From Elizabethkingia meningoseptica_A (GTDB lineage Bacteria; Bacteroidota; Bacteroidia; Flavobacteriales; Weeksellaceae), in assembly GCF_045762675.1 (NCBI RefSeq), contig NZ_JBJDLK010000003.1:62001-126000 (forward strand): a stretch of 64,000 bases of DNA. Reading direction: 5' to 3'. A model generated the notes under the pieces. That model was not told where the DNA came from and searched no databases. It saw only the letters and a program-made list of their open reading frames with translations. The first letter of the stretch is position 1; every line of letters starts with the position of its first letter. Of the stretch, positions 16,349-25,016 are shown in pieces. Position numbers and translations under genes: made by a program.

Positions 16349-18682
16349 ATGAAACGTTTAATATTTTCGATAGGAATCCTTGGAAGCTTTCTGGCTACAG
16401 CTCAGCAGGCAAAAAAAGATACAACAGCCACAAAAAAGATTGAAGAAGTAACACTTACTAAAAAAGTATTTCAGAAAAAAACCGACAGATTTGTATACGA
16501 TGTAGCCGCATCACCTGTTGCTAAAGGAAATACGGCTCTTAATCTTCTGAAAGAAACACCATTGGTTTCTACAACTGACGATAAAACTCTTAAGATAGCC
16601 GGAAAATCTAACGCTATTATTTATATAAACGGAAGAAAAACCCAAATGGATGCGGATACATTAGCAGCTTTCCTTAAGAATACACCGGCAGAAAATATTC
16701 AGAAAATAGAAGTGATTACAATGCCAGGAAGTGAATATCAGGTTGAATCTTCTGACGGGATCATTAATATTATATTGAAAAAAAGAGCTGACAACGGATT
16801 GAATGGTAACCTTAGAATGACTAACAATCAGGGGCGCTTTAACAATCCCGGAGCAGGAGTATCTGTAAATTACAGAAAAGACAAGCTGGGAATTAGTTCA
16901 AGCTTCAATACAAATGATTGGACTCAATACCAATATTATGGTTTGAAAAACGGAAATGCAACTTCTACAAATCAATCAGAAGGTTATGTTAGCGATCCTA
17001 ATAAAAACTATGGTGGTTATCTGAATATCGATTATGCTTTAACAGAGAAGAGTAATCTGGCATTAAGTTATAATACCTGGTATAATAAAAGCTTTGCCTC
17101 CACAACTAATTTATTCAATACCGTAAGATTTTTGGATGATAAAAATACCTGGCAGAGCAGTCATAACTGGACTAAAAGCTACGAAAATGCACAATCCTAT
17201 AATAATTCTGTAAACCTGAATTATGAATTAAAAACGGATTCTTTAGGAAGCAAGTTGAATGTTAATGCTGCATATCTTAATTACCACAGAGGACAAAACA
17301 GTACCAATACCACCATAAATGCAGCTGGAAATGGCGATATTATCTACAGAACACCGGGGACACAGGATATATTAACCAATATTGTACAAAGTACTCCTCA
17401 GACGATCAACAACTTCTCAGGAATGATCGATTACGTACAGAAATTTAAAAATGATTTTACGTTAAGTGTTGGTGGTAATTACAATCATACTAAAACCGAT
17501 AACGATACAAAATCATATACCGATACCTGGGATGCAGAAAATGGCAAATATAACAGGGTTTATAATCCAAATCATTTTATTTACACGGAAAATATCTACG
17601 GTGTTTATTTAACCCTTGATAAAAAATTCTCAGATAAATTTAGTGGTAAGATTGGTGCCCGTTATGAAATCACGAAGAGTGAAGGGCAGTCATCGAACGC
17701 TGCAGACCCTAGTTTAAGCGATATTAAAAGAAATTACAACAACTTTCTGCCTTATTTAAGCCTGAATTATGCCATTAATAAGGACAATAATATTTCTTAT
17801 TCATTCTCCAGCAGAATGAGACGACCTTCTTTCTGGGAACTTAATCCTGTAAGAACCTACTTAACACAATATAATTATATTCAGAACAATCCCTTTGTAA
17901 AAGCGTCTTCTACCTATAATCAGGAATTAACCTATATGTATAAAAATTCCTATTACTTTATTGTAAGCCACAGTTATTTTAAAGATGTGATTACTCAGGT
18001 TCCATTACAACGTCCAAAAAATGTAGATGTTCCAAAACTGGATCCAAACGGGAAACCGGTATTAGATCCTGTAACAGGAGTACCAGTTACTTATTCTACT
18101 AAGATTAATGAGCTTCGTTACATCCGTACAAACTTTGGAAACAAACAGGAACTTAACTTTACTGTCGGAATGCAGAAAAGCTTCTTCAAAGGCTATTGGA
18201 GTACAACAGTAAATGCAGGGGTACTTCTGAATATAAACAAAGGATATCTGGATACTGATCCATTAAACGGAGATCAATTTACACCTTATGTTAACCATGT
18301 AAACTCTACGAGTTTTAACCTTCAGACCAACAATAACATTCGTCTGGACAAAGCAAAAACATGGTATGCAGGCGTTAATTACTGGTTTGTAGACAAACAA
18401 CAGATAGAATTGGGGCAATTGAGTGCATTGTCCAGCCTTGATCTCAGCTTAAAGAAAATTTGGGGAGACTGGACATTTATGGCAACTGTTTATGATGTTC
18501 TGGATACCAATAAGGTAATTATTAACGACCCTAAATTAAATGGAAACTTTAACTATGTCAACAACTATATGTACAGACGCCAGCTGGATTTATCCATTAC
18601 GTACAATTTTGGTAACAAAAAAGTGAAAAAGGTTCGTGACATTGAATCCGCCACTGATGCCATAAAAAACAGAACAAAATAG
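16349..18682 (+). CDS. Outer membrane beta-barrel (TonB-dependent receptor-like) protein
   Basis: The 777-residue protein has a signal peptide (1-19, MKRLIFSIGILGSFLATAQ), a plug-like region at about 50-150 (AINIYINGRKTQM-type core; VITMPGSEYQVESSDGIINI) and a long beta-barrel ending in an aromatic-rich strand pattern (LDLSITYNFG). It matches the flavobacterial outer-membrane beta-barrel family related to TonB-dependent receptors (PF14905 type). There is no N-terminal carboxypeptidase-like domain, unlike the second receptor in this window. Substrate unknown; no SusD partner is adjacent. A GC-rich hairpin follows. Confidence 0.88.
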   Translation: MKRLIFSIGILGSFLATAQQAKKDTTATKKIEEVTLTKKVFQKKTDRFVYDVAASPVAKGNTALNLLKETPLVSTTDDKTLKIAGKSNAIIYINGRKTQMDADTLAAFLKNTPAENIQKIEVITMPGSEYQVESSDGIINIILKKRADNGLNGNLRMTNNQGRFNNPGAGVSVNYRKDKLGISSSFNTNDWTQYQYYGLKNGNATSTNQSEGYVSDPNKNYGGYLNIDYALTEKSNLALSYNTWYNKSFASTTNLFNTVRFLDDKNTWQSSHNWTKSYENAQSYNNSVNLNYELKTDSLGSKLNVNAAYLNYHRGQNSTNTTINAAGNGDIIYRTPGTQDILTNIVQSTPQTINNFSGMIDYVQKFKNDFTLSVGGNYNHTKTDNDTKSYTDTWDAENGKYNRVYNPNHFIYTENIYGVYLTLDKKFSDKFSGKIGARYEITKSEGQSSNAADPSLSDIKRNYNNFLPYLSLNYAINKDNNISYSFSSRMRRPSFWELNPVRTYLTQYNYIQNNPFVKASSTYNQELTYMYKNSYYFIVSHSYFKDVITQVPLQRPKNVDVPKLDPNGKPVLDPVTGVPVTYSTKINELRYIRTNFGNKQELNFTVGMQKSFFKGYWSTTVNAGVLLNINKGYLDTDPLNGDQFTPYVNHVNSTSFNLQTNNNIRLDKAKTWYAGVNYWFVDKQQIELGQLSALSSLDLSLKKIWGDWTFMATVYDVLDTNKVIINDPKLNGNFNYVNNYMYRRQLDLSITYNFGNKKVKKVRDIESATDAIKNRTK

Positions 18683-18730
18683 ATCAAACCGATATCAAAC
18701 TATATTTTTCAATTAAATTTTTCACTAACA

Positions 18731-18761
18731 GAACGGCCGCAGGTTTCACCTGCGGCCGTTC
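18731..18761. terminator. GC-rich hairpin between converging genes
   Basis: A 14-bp perfect stem (GAACGGCCGCAGGT / ACCTGCGGCCGTTC) with a TTC loop lies between the receptor stop (18682) and the stop of the CtlX gene (18781). It lacks a pure T run but is the only strong structure there. Confidence 0.75.
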
Positions 18762-18780
18762 TCCTTCTTCATTATAAAGA

Positions 18781-19704
18781 CTATTTTTTTGGTAAGAATA
18801 CCTCTGCCATCATACAACGGGCACTTCCACCTCCATTTTTTTCAATAGCATGAAGATCCGAATACAAAATTTCAGCATGTACTTCAATGGTCTGAATCTG
18901 TCTTGAAGTTAAGCTCTTGTATGCACATTTGCTCATTACCAGAAATTTCTTTCCCTGAGTGTTTCTTACTTCAAGCATGTTTCCTGCAAAATTCTGCATT
19001 TGTTCTTCCGTGATCTCAATTACTTCTTTATGACTTTCGGTCAGTACTTTTTCAATCAACTCTCTCTCCGCAATATCATCTATTGTATCCAGACAAATCA
19101 CTGCATAATCACTCCCAACGCACATCATTACATTCGTATGATAAATTGGGAGTCTTTCACCGTTTACACTTTGGAATGAATGAAAAACGACCGGTTTATA
19201 TCCAAATTCAGCGCACCATTTTTTAAAAACTTCTTCATCTAAACGTAATGAAACGGCACCGTAAGCAATTTTATTTTCGCGATCCAGAATCATGCTCCCT
19301 GTTCCTTCCAGGAATTTGTTCTCGGCTTCAAATACTGCGTAATCTTTTACCTCAGCAATAGTAAATCCTTTTTCCGATAATTGCTCCAGTATATCATTTC
19401 TGCGTTCCAGTCTTCTGTTTTCAGCAAACATAGGATATAAAATCACAGTCCCGTCCTGATGAAAGCTTACCCAGTTGTTTGGAAAAATAGAATCCGGGGT
19501 ATGAGGTTCCAGCGTATCTTTTATTGTAACCACATTAACACCTTTGCTTCTCAGCTTCTCTACAAAAGCATTAAACTCTTTTAAAGCTTCTGATTGGGTT
19601 TCATTAGATTCGTCGTTTACCTGAAAGTAATTGTTCACTGCTGTCTGTGCATTAAACCCAAATGCAACAGGTTCTATCATTAAAATCGTATCAGTTGACT
19701 GCAT
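18781..19704 (-). CDS. ctlX: Citrulline-utilisation hydrolase CtlX-like (amidinotransferase fold)
   Basis: The 307-residue protein belongs to the guanidino-group-modifying superfamily: FPNNW at 74-78, LEGTGS at 132-137, His189 in YHTNVMM and catalytic Cys297 in GGGSARCMMAEVF. The overall pattern, especially FPNNWVS and GGSARCM at the C terminus, fits the CtlX group named for citrulline utilisation in Flavobacteria. It is cytoplasmic with no signal. It lies downstream of metY on the same strand, but a terminator separates them. The true substrate is not proven by sequence. Confidence 0.85.
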   Translation of the reverse strand: MQSTDTILMIEPVAFGFNAQTAVNNYFQVNDESNETQSEALKEFNAFVEKLRSKGVNVVTIKDTLEPHTPDSIFPNNWVSFHQDGTVILYPMFAENRRLERRNDILEQLSEKGFTIAEVKDYAVFEAENKFLEGTGSMILDRENKIAYGAVSLRLDEEVFKKWCAEFGYKPVVFHSFQSVNGERLPIYHTNVMMCVGSDYAVICLDTIDDIAERELIEKVLTESHKEVIEITEEQMQNFAGNMLEVRNTQGKKFLVMSKCAYKSLTSRQIQTIEVHAEILYSDLHAIEKNGGGSARCMMAEVFLPKK

Positions 19705-19721
19705 AATATTTATATCTGTAG

Positions 19722-19761
19722 CAAAAATAAAAAAGTTCCGTCGAATCTCTTCTACGGAACT
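19722..19761 (-). terminator. Terminator of metY
   Basis: On the minus strand AGTTCCGT pairs with ACGGAACT (19734-19741 and 19754-19761, 12-base loop), followed by a T-rich run at 19722-19733. It lies 31 bases after the metY stop. Confidence 0.85.
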
Positions 19762-19792
19762 ATTATAAAAAGTAAAGTAAGTAAGAATAATT

Positions 19793-21079
19793 TTAAAAAG
19801 CCTGTGCGAAATCCGCTATAATATCATCAATATGTTCAATTCCAACGCTCACACGGATTTGTCCCGGCTTAATTCCGGCGGCCAGCTGTTTCTCTTCACT
19901 AAGTTGTTCATGGGTTGTAGATGCCGGGTTAATAACAAGTGTTTTTGCATCGCCTACATTTGCCAGATGGCTGGCAAGCTTCAGAGAATTAATAAACTTC
20001 ACCGCACCTTCTTTTCCTCCTTTTATTTCAAAGTTCAATACACCACCAAAACCTCTTTTCAGGTACTTATCAGCATTAGCCCTATCTGCAAAATCTGGTA
20101 ATCCCGGATAAATTACTTTTTCAACATCAGGATGTTGCTGCAGGTATTCTGCCAACTTTTGTGCATTTTCTACGGTTCTTTCCAAACGTAAGGAAAGTGT
20201 TTCAAGCCCTTGTATCAACTGAAAAGAATTAAACGGAGATAAGGCAGGACCAAAATCCCGAAGACCTTCTACTCTGGCTTTTATAATAAATGCAATATTT
20301 CCAAAAGGCGATTCTTTACCAAAAACGTCTGTGAATACTAAATCATGATAGCCAGGAGAAGGTTCGGAAAGTAATGGAAACTTTCCATTTGCCCAATCAA
20401 ATTTACCACTGTCTACAATTACACCGCCAATACTCGAACCATGTCCGCCAATCCATTTTGTAGCAGACTCCACAATGACAGAAGCACCGTGTTCAAACGG
20501 ATTAAAAAGAAAACCACCGGCACCAAAAGTGTTATCAACAATTAAAGGAATCTGGTGTCTCTCGGCAACTTTGGCTATCGCATCAAAGTCTGCAACATTG
20601 AGTGTCGGATTACCTATGGTTTCTATATATAGCGCTTTAGTGTTCTCATCGATTAAAGCTTCAAAGTCTTCAGGATTATCATCTTTTGCAATTCGTGCGT
20701 CAATTCCCAGTTTTTTGAAGCTTACGGTAAACTGGTTATAGCTTCCTCCGTATAAATAAGGTGAGCTTACAAAGTTATCACCTTGCTGCAGGAAATTAGT
20801 AATTGCAATAAATTGTGCAGCATGTCCTGAAGATACAGCCAGGGCTCCTGCTCCTCTATACAAAGCGGCTATTCTCTTTTCAAAGACATCTGTTGTCGGA
20901 TTCATAATCCGGGTATAAATATTTCCAAAGGCTTTTAAACCAAATAAATCTGCAGCATGCTGTGCATCATTAAAAGTATAAGAACTGGTCTGGTAAATAG
21001 GAACAGCACGACTGTTGGTATCTTTATCTACTTCGTGCCCGGCATGGACCTGTAAGGTCTCGAATCTGTAATTGCTCAT
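19793..21079 (-). CDS. metY: O-acetylhomoserine (thiol)-lyase, PLP-dependent (MetY/Cys-Met family)
   Basis: The start MSNYRFETLQVHAGHEVD at 21079 is standard; a longer frame from 21118 adds 13 unconserved residues. The 428-residue enzyme is of the Cys/Met metabolism PLP family, with the PLP lysine in ESATKWIGGHGSSIGG (Lys208) and the long-insert layout of O-acetylhomoserine sulfhydrylase. It makes homocysteine from O-acetylhomoserine and sulfide for methionine synthesis. A SAM-I riboswitch and intrinsic terminator lie in its leader, fitting repression when S-adenosylmethionine is plentiful. Confidence 0.95.
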   Translation of the reverse strand: MSNYRFETLQVHAGHEVDKDTNSRAVPIYQTSSYTFNDAQHAADLFGLKAFGNIYTRIMNPTTDVFEKRIAALYRGAGALAVSSGHAAQFIAITNFLQQGDNFVSSPYLYGGSYNQFTVSFKKLGIDARIAKDDNPEDFEALIDENTKALYIETIGNPTLNVADFDAIAKVAERHQIPLIVDNTFGAGGFLFNPFEHGASVIVESATKWIGGHGSSIGGVIVDSGKFDWANGKFPLLSEPSPGYHDLVFTDVFGKESPFGNIAFIIKARVEGLRDFGPALSPFNSFQLIQGLETLSLRLERTVENAQKLAEYLQQHPDVEKVIYPGLPDFADRANADKYLKRGFGGVLNFEIKGGKEGAVKFINSLKLASHLANVGDAKTLVINPASTTHEQLSEEKQLAAGIKPGQIRVSVGIEHIDDIIADFAQAF

Positions 21080-21140
21080 TATATCTTGTTTTTTAGTTAT
21101 CTGTAAAAACTTATCCAAGAAAATGAGTAAATGCCGGAAA

Positions 21141-21173
21141 AATAAAAAACTCTCCCGACAAGTCAGAAGAGTT
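21141..21173 (-). terminator. Regulated terminator of the metY SAM riboswitch
   Basis: On the minus strand AACTCTTC (21166-21173) pairs with GGAGAGTT (21148-21155) around a 10-base loop, followed by a T-rich run. It sits 37 bases after the S-box aptamer and 60 bases before the metY start, so it would stop transcription when SAM is bound. Confidence 0.85.
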
Positions 21174-21210
21174 TTGAGTATTTTACATAAAAAATTTCAA
21201 AAATTTTCAG

Positions 21211-21306
21211 ACTTATCTTTCCCTTTTAGGGTTGAATGTGGCACCTTACTTGTGGCAGGTTGCCAAGACTTCACCGGGTCAATTCCCTCCGTCTTTCTGG
21301 ATAAGT
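21211..21306 (-). promoter_or_regulatory. SAM-I (S-box) riboswitch
   Basis: Read on the minus strand, ACTTATC (21300-21306) and GATAAGT (21211-21217) form the closing P1 helix. Between them lie the S-box landmarks GGAGGGAATTGACCCGGTGA and CTTGGCAACC (positions about 21260-21292), matching the conserved GAGGGA...GGCCC.GTGAAG...GGCAACC core, and GGTGCCA downstream. The downstream gene is metY, exactly the kind of gene SAM-I controls. Confidence 0.92.
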
Positions 21307-21333
21307 AAATGGATTTATCTTTTAAATCCTCGA

Positions 21334-21364
21334 CAAAATTAGTAGATATTATTTATATCTGCAA
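21334..21364 (-). promoter_or_regulatory. Promoter of the metY riboswitch transcript
   Basis: On the minus strand TTG (21362-21364) and TAATTTTG (21334-21341) are separated by 20 bases. Transcription would start about 20-25 bases before the S-box P1 helix. Confidence 0.7.
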
Positions 21365-21372
21365 GAAAATTT

Positions 21373-22290
21373 TTAATTTTCTCTTACCAATGGCATTGTA
21401 GAGCAACGCAGAAGGCCTCCCATTTTAGATACTTCGCGATACGGAATTTCTTCTACCGTAAAATTCCACGTTTCCCTCAGATGTTTATTTAACCTTGTAA
21501 AGGTTCCATCACTTACAACAACATTATGATCTATAGAGAAAATATTGGGTACCATGGCCACCATTTCTTCATTGGTAATAATAAAGCAGTTCTCTTCTCC
21601 GAAAATATCCAGTAATAACTGATAATCACTTTCTTCTACGAAACCGTCTTTATAAATAATACACTTGTCTTTTCCAACAGGGTTGAAAGTGCAATCGAGA
21701 TGTAAAATTCCTTTTTTAGGATTCTTATCATCTTTTTTCAGATCTAGATCGATAATTCTTTTATGCGGAAAATATTCTTTTAAAATCTCTATTGCATATT
21801 CGTTGGTACGTGCTGTTTTAAAGCTTCTGTAATCCTGGCTGTAACACGTTCCTACGAACAGGAAATCATTCCATACAATAACATCTCCTCCTTCTATATG
21901 AGCGCTTTCCGGAAGGTTGATGATATTTCTCCACGGAACTTGTTCAAATATTTTGCGGTATGCTTCCTGTTCATCTGCTCTGTCTTCAATGATATTGGAA
22001 ATAATCATTTTATCATCGATGACAAAAGCGACGTCTCTGGAAAAAACCTGATTATAATCTTTGATAATTTCCGGACGGAAAACTTCTACACCGTATTTGT
22101 GGAATACTTTTTCAAAAGCATTCATTTCGGATATAATATCTTTTTCTACAGGGTAGATTTCTTTTTTAATACTTTGATATGACTTGGCATCATAAGAATC
22201 TTTAAGCTCCGGCGTTTCACCCATTGATTTAGGTTGACCCAAAACTACACTTCTTAATCTCGCCGTTTCATTTTTAATGTTTAGCTTCAT
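21373..22290 (-). CDS. Dimethylarginine dimethylaminohydrolase/arginine deiminase family protein
   Basis: The 305-residue protein has the catalytic set of the guanidino-modifying enzymes: FSRDVAF at 83-89, EGGD at 133-136, His197 in HLDCTF and Cys296 in LLRCSTMPLV. The motifs fit DDAH/arginine-deiminase-like hydrolases widespread in Flavobacteriia, though the real substrate (arginine, methylarginine, ornithine derivative) cannot be told. It has its own strong promoter. It is not closely similar to CtlX on the other side of metY, although both share the fold. Confidence 0.85.
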   Translation of the reverse strand: MKLNIKNETARLRSVVLGQPKSMGETPELKDSYDAKSYQSIKKEIYPVEKDIISEMNAFEKVFHKYGVEVFRPEIIKDYNQVFSRDVAFVIDDKMIISNIIEDRADEQEAYRKIFEQVPWRNIINLPESAHIEGGDVIVWNDFLFVGTCYSQDYRSFKTARTNEYAIEILKEYFPHKRIIDLDLKKDDKNPKKGILHLDCTFNPVGKDKCIIYKDGFVEESDYQLLLDIFGEENCFIITNEEMVAMVPNIFSIDHNVVVSDGTFTRLNKHLRETWNFTVEEIPYREVSKMGGLLRCSTMPLVREN

Positions 22291-22308
22291 ATATAAAAAC
22301 TAGAAGCG

Positions 22309-22340
22309 CAAAACTAAACAAATAAGAAATCTTCTACAAA
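22309..22340 (-). promoter_or_regulatory. Promoter of the DDAH-like gene
   Basis: On the minus strand TTTG (22337-22340) and TAGTTTTG (22309-22316) are separated by 20 bases. The start codon follows 18 bases after the -7 box. Confidence 0.65.
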
Positions 22341-22513
22341 TGAAGTACTTTAGGACAATAACACACTTTTAAAGTTAAATTTCGTAGAAAAAACCACACT
22401 TATGCAAACCATATCACGTTTAACTTAAAATAGAAGATATTTTATCTGAAATTCAATCGTATTTTTACTTTAAATGAATTTTTTATCCAAATAAAAAGTT
22501 TTTACAGAGGGTT

Positions 22514-24898
22514 TTATCGTGTTCGGCTTTCTTCTTCACTTCTCTGCCGCTCTGTTGATTTATAACCGGAACTTCCAAATGAATAACTGACAGTAAGTAT
22601 CAATTGTTGTGTAGCGTTCCAATGTCGGAACTGATTGTTAATAATTTCTTTTTCCCGAAAAATCAATCGCTGGTCATAGGTATTAAAGATATCGTTGAAA
22701 ACTAGCTTTGTATTTAGTTTTCCATCCAGCCATAACTTCTGAAGCCCGATATCTACATTATATCTTGGTTTTATAATGTACAGACTATTTCCTGTTTTTG
22801 ATTCATAGTTGGTATACAGACTCAATAGGAATCCTTTGGGTAAAGAAAAAGTCTGATTCAGCCGAAAAATATAATTATAGACGTCTATTGCATAAACCTT
22901 TCCCAGATAAGGATTCTTCTCTTTATTATAATACCCCAGAAGCTGATAGTTCATATTCCACCAGTCAGAAAGCTTTAAAGGAAAGCTCATTTCAATATTG
23001 GCAAAATTACGATACGGAAGATTTGTTCCTAAATAAGCGAGTTCATTTGTTTTCGGATCATATAGCGGATAACGGGTCATTACCTCTTCTTCTTTTCCAA
23101 AGCTAAGTGATGTTACAAGACTTTTTTGTCTGTAGCTGATCTTGAACTGGCTGGTAAGAGAAGGCTGTAAATAGGGATTTCCAATCCAATAATTAAGCGG
23201 GCTAAAATAAAAACGGAATGGGTTTAGCTGTCCAAACTGAGGTCTTGTGATTTTACGACTGAATGAGAGTGATAACTGGCTGTTCTTATTAAATGAATAC
23301 CCAATATCAAATGAGGGAAGCCATTTAATATAACTACGGTTTACTAGGGAATCCATTGTTATGGCATTGGAAACACTTGTCGTATATTCCATACGAAGTC
23401 CTGCACTGATCTGTAATTTATTAATTTTCTGGCTGTAACCGATATACCCTGCCGCAATTTTTTCTTTATAGATAAACTGATTACTTCGTAAGGAATCCTG
23501 TACAAAAAGATTCCCGTTTGTAAGTACGCCATAACGGATATTATTATTGGTATTGGAAAAACTTAGTTTGGCACCGGTTTCCAGATTTATATTTCCTAAT
23601 ACTTTTGTATAATCAACCTGTGCTGTGTATATTTTTATTTTATTCAGGAGATTGGATTTCCAGTAATCTAAAAGATCAGATGTCATGCGGTCTTTGTTGA
23701 TAAAGTCATCTTTCTGTTTGTTTTCTACTGATAACAGATTTCCCAGAAAGCTGAGCCTGGACTTTTCTAATTGTAGTGTATAATCCAACGTAACACCAAA
23801 ATTTTCCTGGCTGTAATGTATAGGGTTACTATTGTAAGTATCCGATACTACCTGATCTTCATTAGCATTTATTGAGAATAAAGAACCTTCCCGCTTCCGC
23901 TCCTGGGTAAGAAAATTTCCTCTGAATAACACCCCGATTTTATGCTTATCATTCGGCGTTAGATCAATTCCGGTCTGAATATTATATTCTTTTACATCGG
24001 ACTGCTGAATAAGTCTGGTATGCAATATATCTGTACTGGCAAGATGCTGCAATGCATTATACTGATAATTTGTTATACCAGCATTATACCCGCCTCTTCC
24101 TGTCAGTGTAATTTTCGATGCTCTGTAAGTAAGATTCAGATTGTTTTCATTATAGGTTGATCTGTTCTGATATAAATTTGTAATTGCATTTCCCTGCCAG
24201 CCTGCTGTCTTACTTCTTTTAAGTTTAATATCTATGATTCCTTTATATTCAGCGTCATATCTGGCAGAAGGATTTGTATTGACCTCAATAGATTCTACCA
24301 TATCGGGCGTAAGGGATTTAAGATAGTTTTGAACTTCCTGGTTATTCAGCAGCATTGGTTTTCCGTCTACAAATACAACCGGGGTAATCCTTCCTCCTAC
24401 TAACAGGCCGCCGTCCTGATCTATTTGTACACCGGGCGTTTTTCTGAGTACTTCATACAAATTGGTGGTTGTTTTAAAATCTTTATTGTTAGAGATACTC
24501 AGTACCAAATTACCATTATTAAGCTTTGGAGTACTTCTTTCAGCCGTAATGACTACTTCTGAAATGGTGCCGGCAGCAGTTTGTAAGATTATTTCACCGA
24601 GATCGGTTTGCCGGCTGTTTTTAGAGTCCACAGAAATCGTCTGTTTTTCAAAACCAGTTTTACTGATTTCTATCCGGTAATTTTGTGGAAAAAGATCTAG
24701 AAACTGGAATTGTCCTAATGAATCAGTTGTAGTATTCTGTAAGTTATCCCGTGATTCCAGTAAAAGATAAACAGCCGCTTTGTAAACGGGACTTTTATTT
24801 TCAGCATTTACAATTTTACCTTTTAATACTACCTGCCCTTTACTCATACAGAACCCCAGTATTATAAAAAGTAGTAAGCATAATTTGTTTGGTCTCAT
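22514..24898 (-). CDS. TonB-dependent receptor-like outer membrane protein with N-terminal carboxypeptidase-regulatory domain
   Basis: The 794-residue protein has a signal peptide (1-21), a CarboxypepD_reg-like beta-sandwich (about 24-105: VVLKGKIVNAENKSPVYKAA at its start), a plug (about 115-215: VFVDGKPMLLNNQEV) and a large outer-membrane barrel (PF14905 type). The C terminus has a Ser/Arg/Glu tail after the last strand (TVSYSFGSSGYKS). The AraC-type regulator gene upstream (25017-26090) is on the same strand and could control it. The ligand is unknown and no SusD-like gene is near. Confidence 0.88.
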   Translation of the reverse strand: MRPNKLCLLLFIILGFCMSKGQVVLKGKIVNAENKSPVYKAAVYLLLESRDNLQNTTTDSLGQFQFLDLFPQNYRIEISKTGFEKQTISVDSKNSRQTDLGEIILQTAAGTISEVVITAERSTPKLNNGNLVLSISNNKDFKTTTNLYEVLRKTPGVQIDQDGGLLVGGRITPVVFVDGKPMLLNNQEVQNYLKSLTPDMVESIEVNTNPSARYDAEYKGIIDIKLKRSKTAGWQGNAITNLYQNRSTYNENNLNLTYRASKITLTGRGGYNAGITNYQYNALQHLASTDILHTRLIQQSDVKEYNIQTGIDLTPNDKHKIGVLFRGNFLTQERKREGSLFSINANEDQVVSDTYNSNPIHYSQENFGVTLDYTLQLEKSRLSFLGNLLSVENKQKDDFINKDRMTSDLLDYWKSNLLNKIKIYTAQVDYTKVLGNINLETGAKLSFSNTNNNIRYGVLTNGNLFVQDSLRSNQFIYKEKIAAGYIGYSQKINKLQISAGLRMEYTTSVSNAITMDSLVNRSYIKWLPSFDIGYSFNKNSQLSLSFSRKITRPQFGQLNPFRFYFSPLNYWIGNPYLQPSLTSQFKISYRQKSLVTSLSFGKEEEVMTRYPLYDPKTNELAYLGTNLPYRNFANIEMSFPLKLSDWWNMNYQLLGYYNKEKNPYLGKVYAIDVYNYIFRLNQTFSLPKGFLLSLYTNYESKTGNSLYIIKPRYNVDIGLQKLWLDGKLNTKLVFNDIFNTYDQRLIFREKEIINNQFRHWNATQQLILTVSYSFGSSGYKSTERQRSEEESRTR

Positions 24899-24918
24899 AA
24901 ATTTAAATTTTATGAATC

Positions 24919-24926
24919 CAAAATTA
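24919..24926 (-). promoter_or_regulatory. -7 promoter box of the receptor gene
   Basis: TAATTTTG on the minus strand matches TAnnTTTG and is 20 bases before the ATG. A -33 TTG is not evident, which would fit dependence on an activator such as the neighbouring AraC protein. Confidence 0.45.
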
Positions 24927-25016
24927 TAAGTACATAATAGGAAACAGGTTCTGGTATTGCAATTCCGAAGTCCAGAATTATAAAACTGAACTTCAAAAAC
25001 TATATAAAATTAAAAA

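Noticed and set aside
22341..22513. Possible small gene between the DDAH-like gene and the second receptor
   Set aside because: Only AT-rich sequence without a convincing frame or start.
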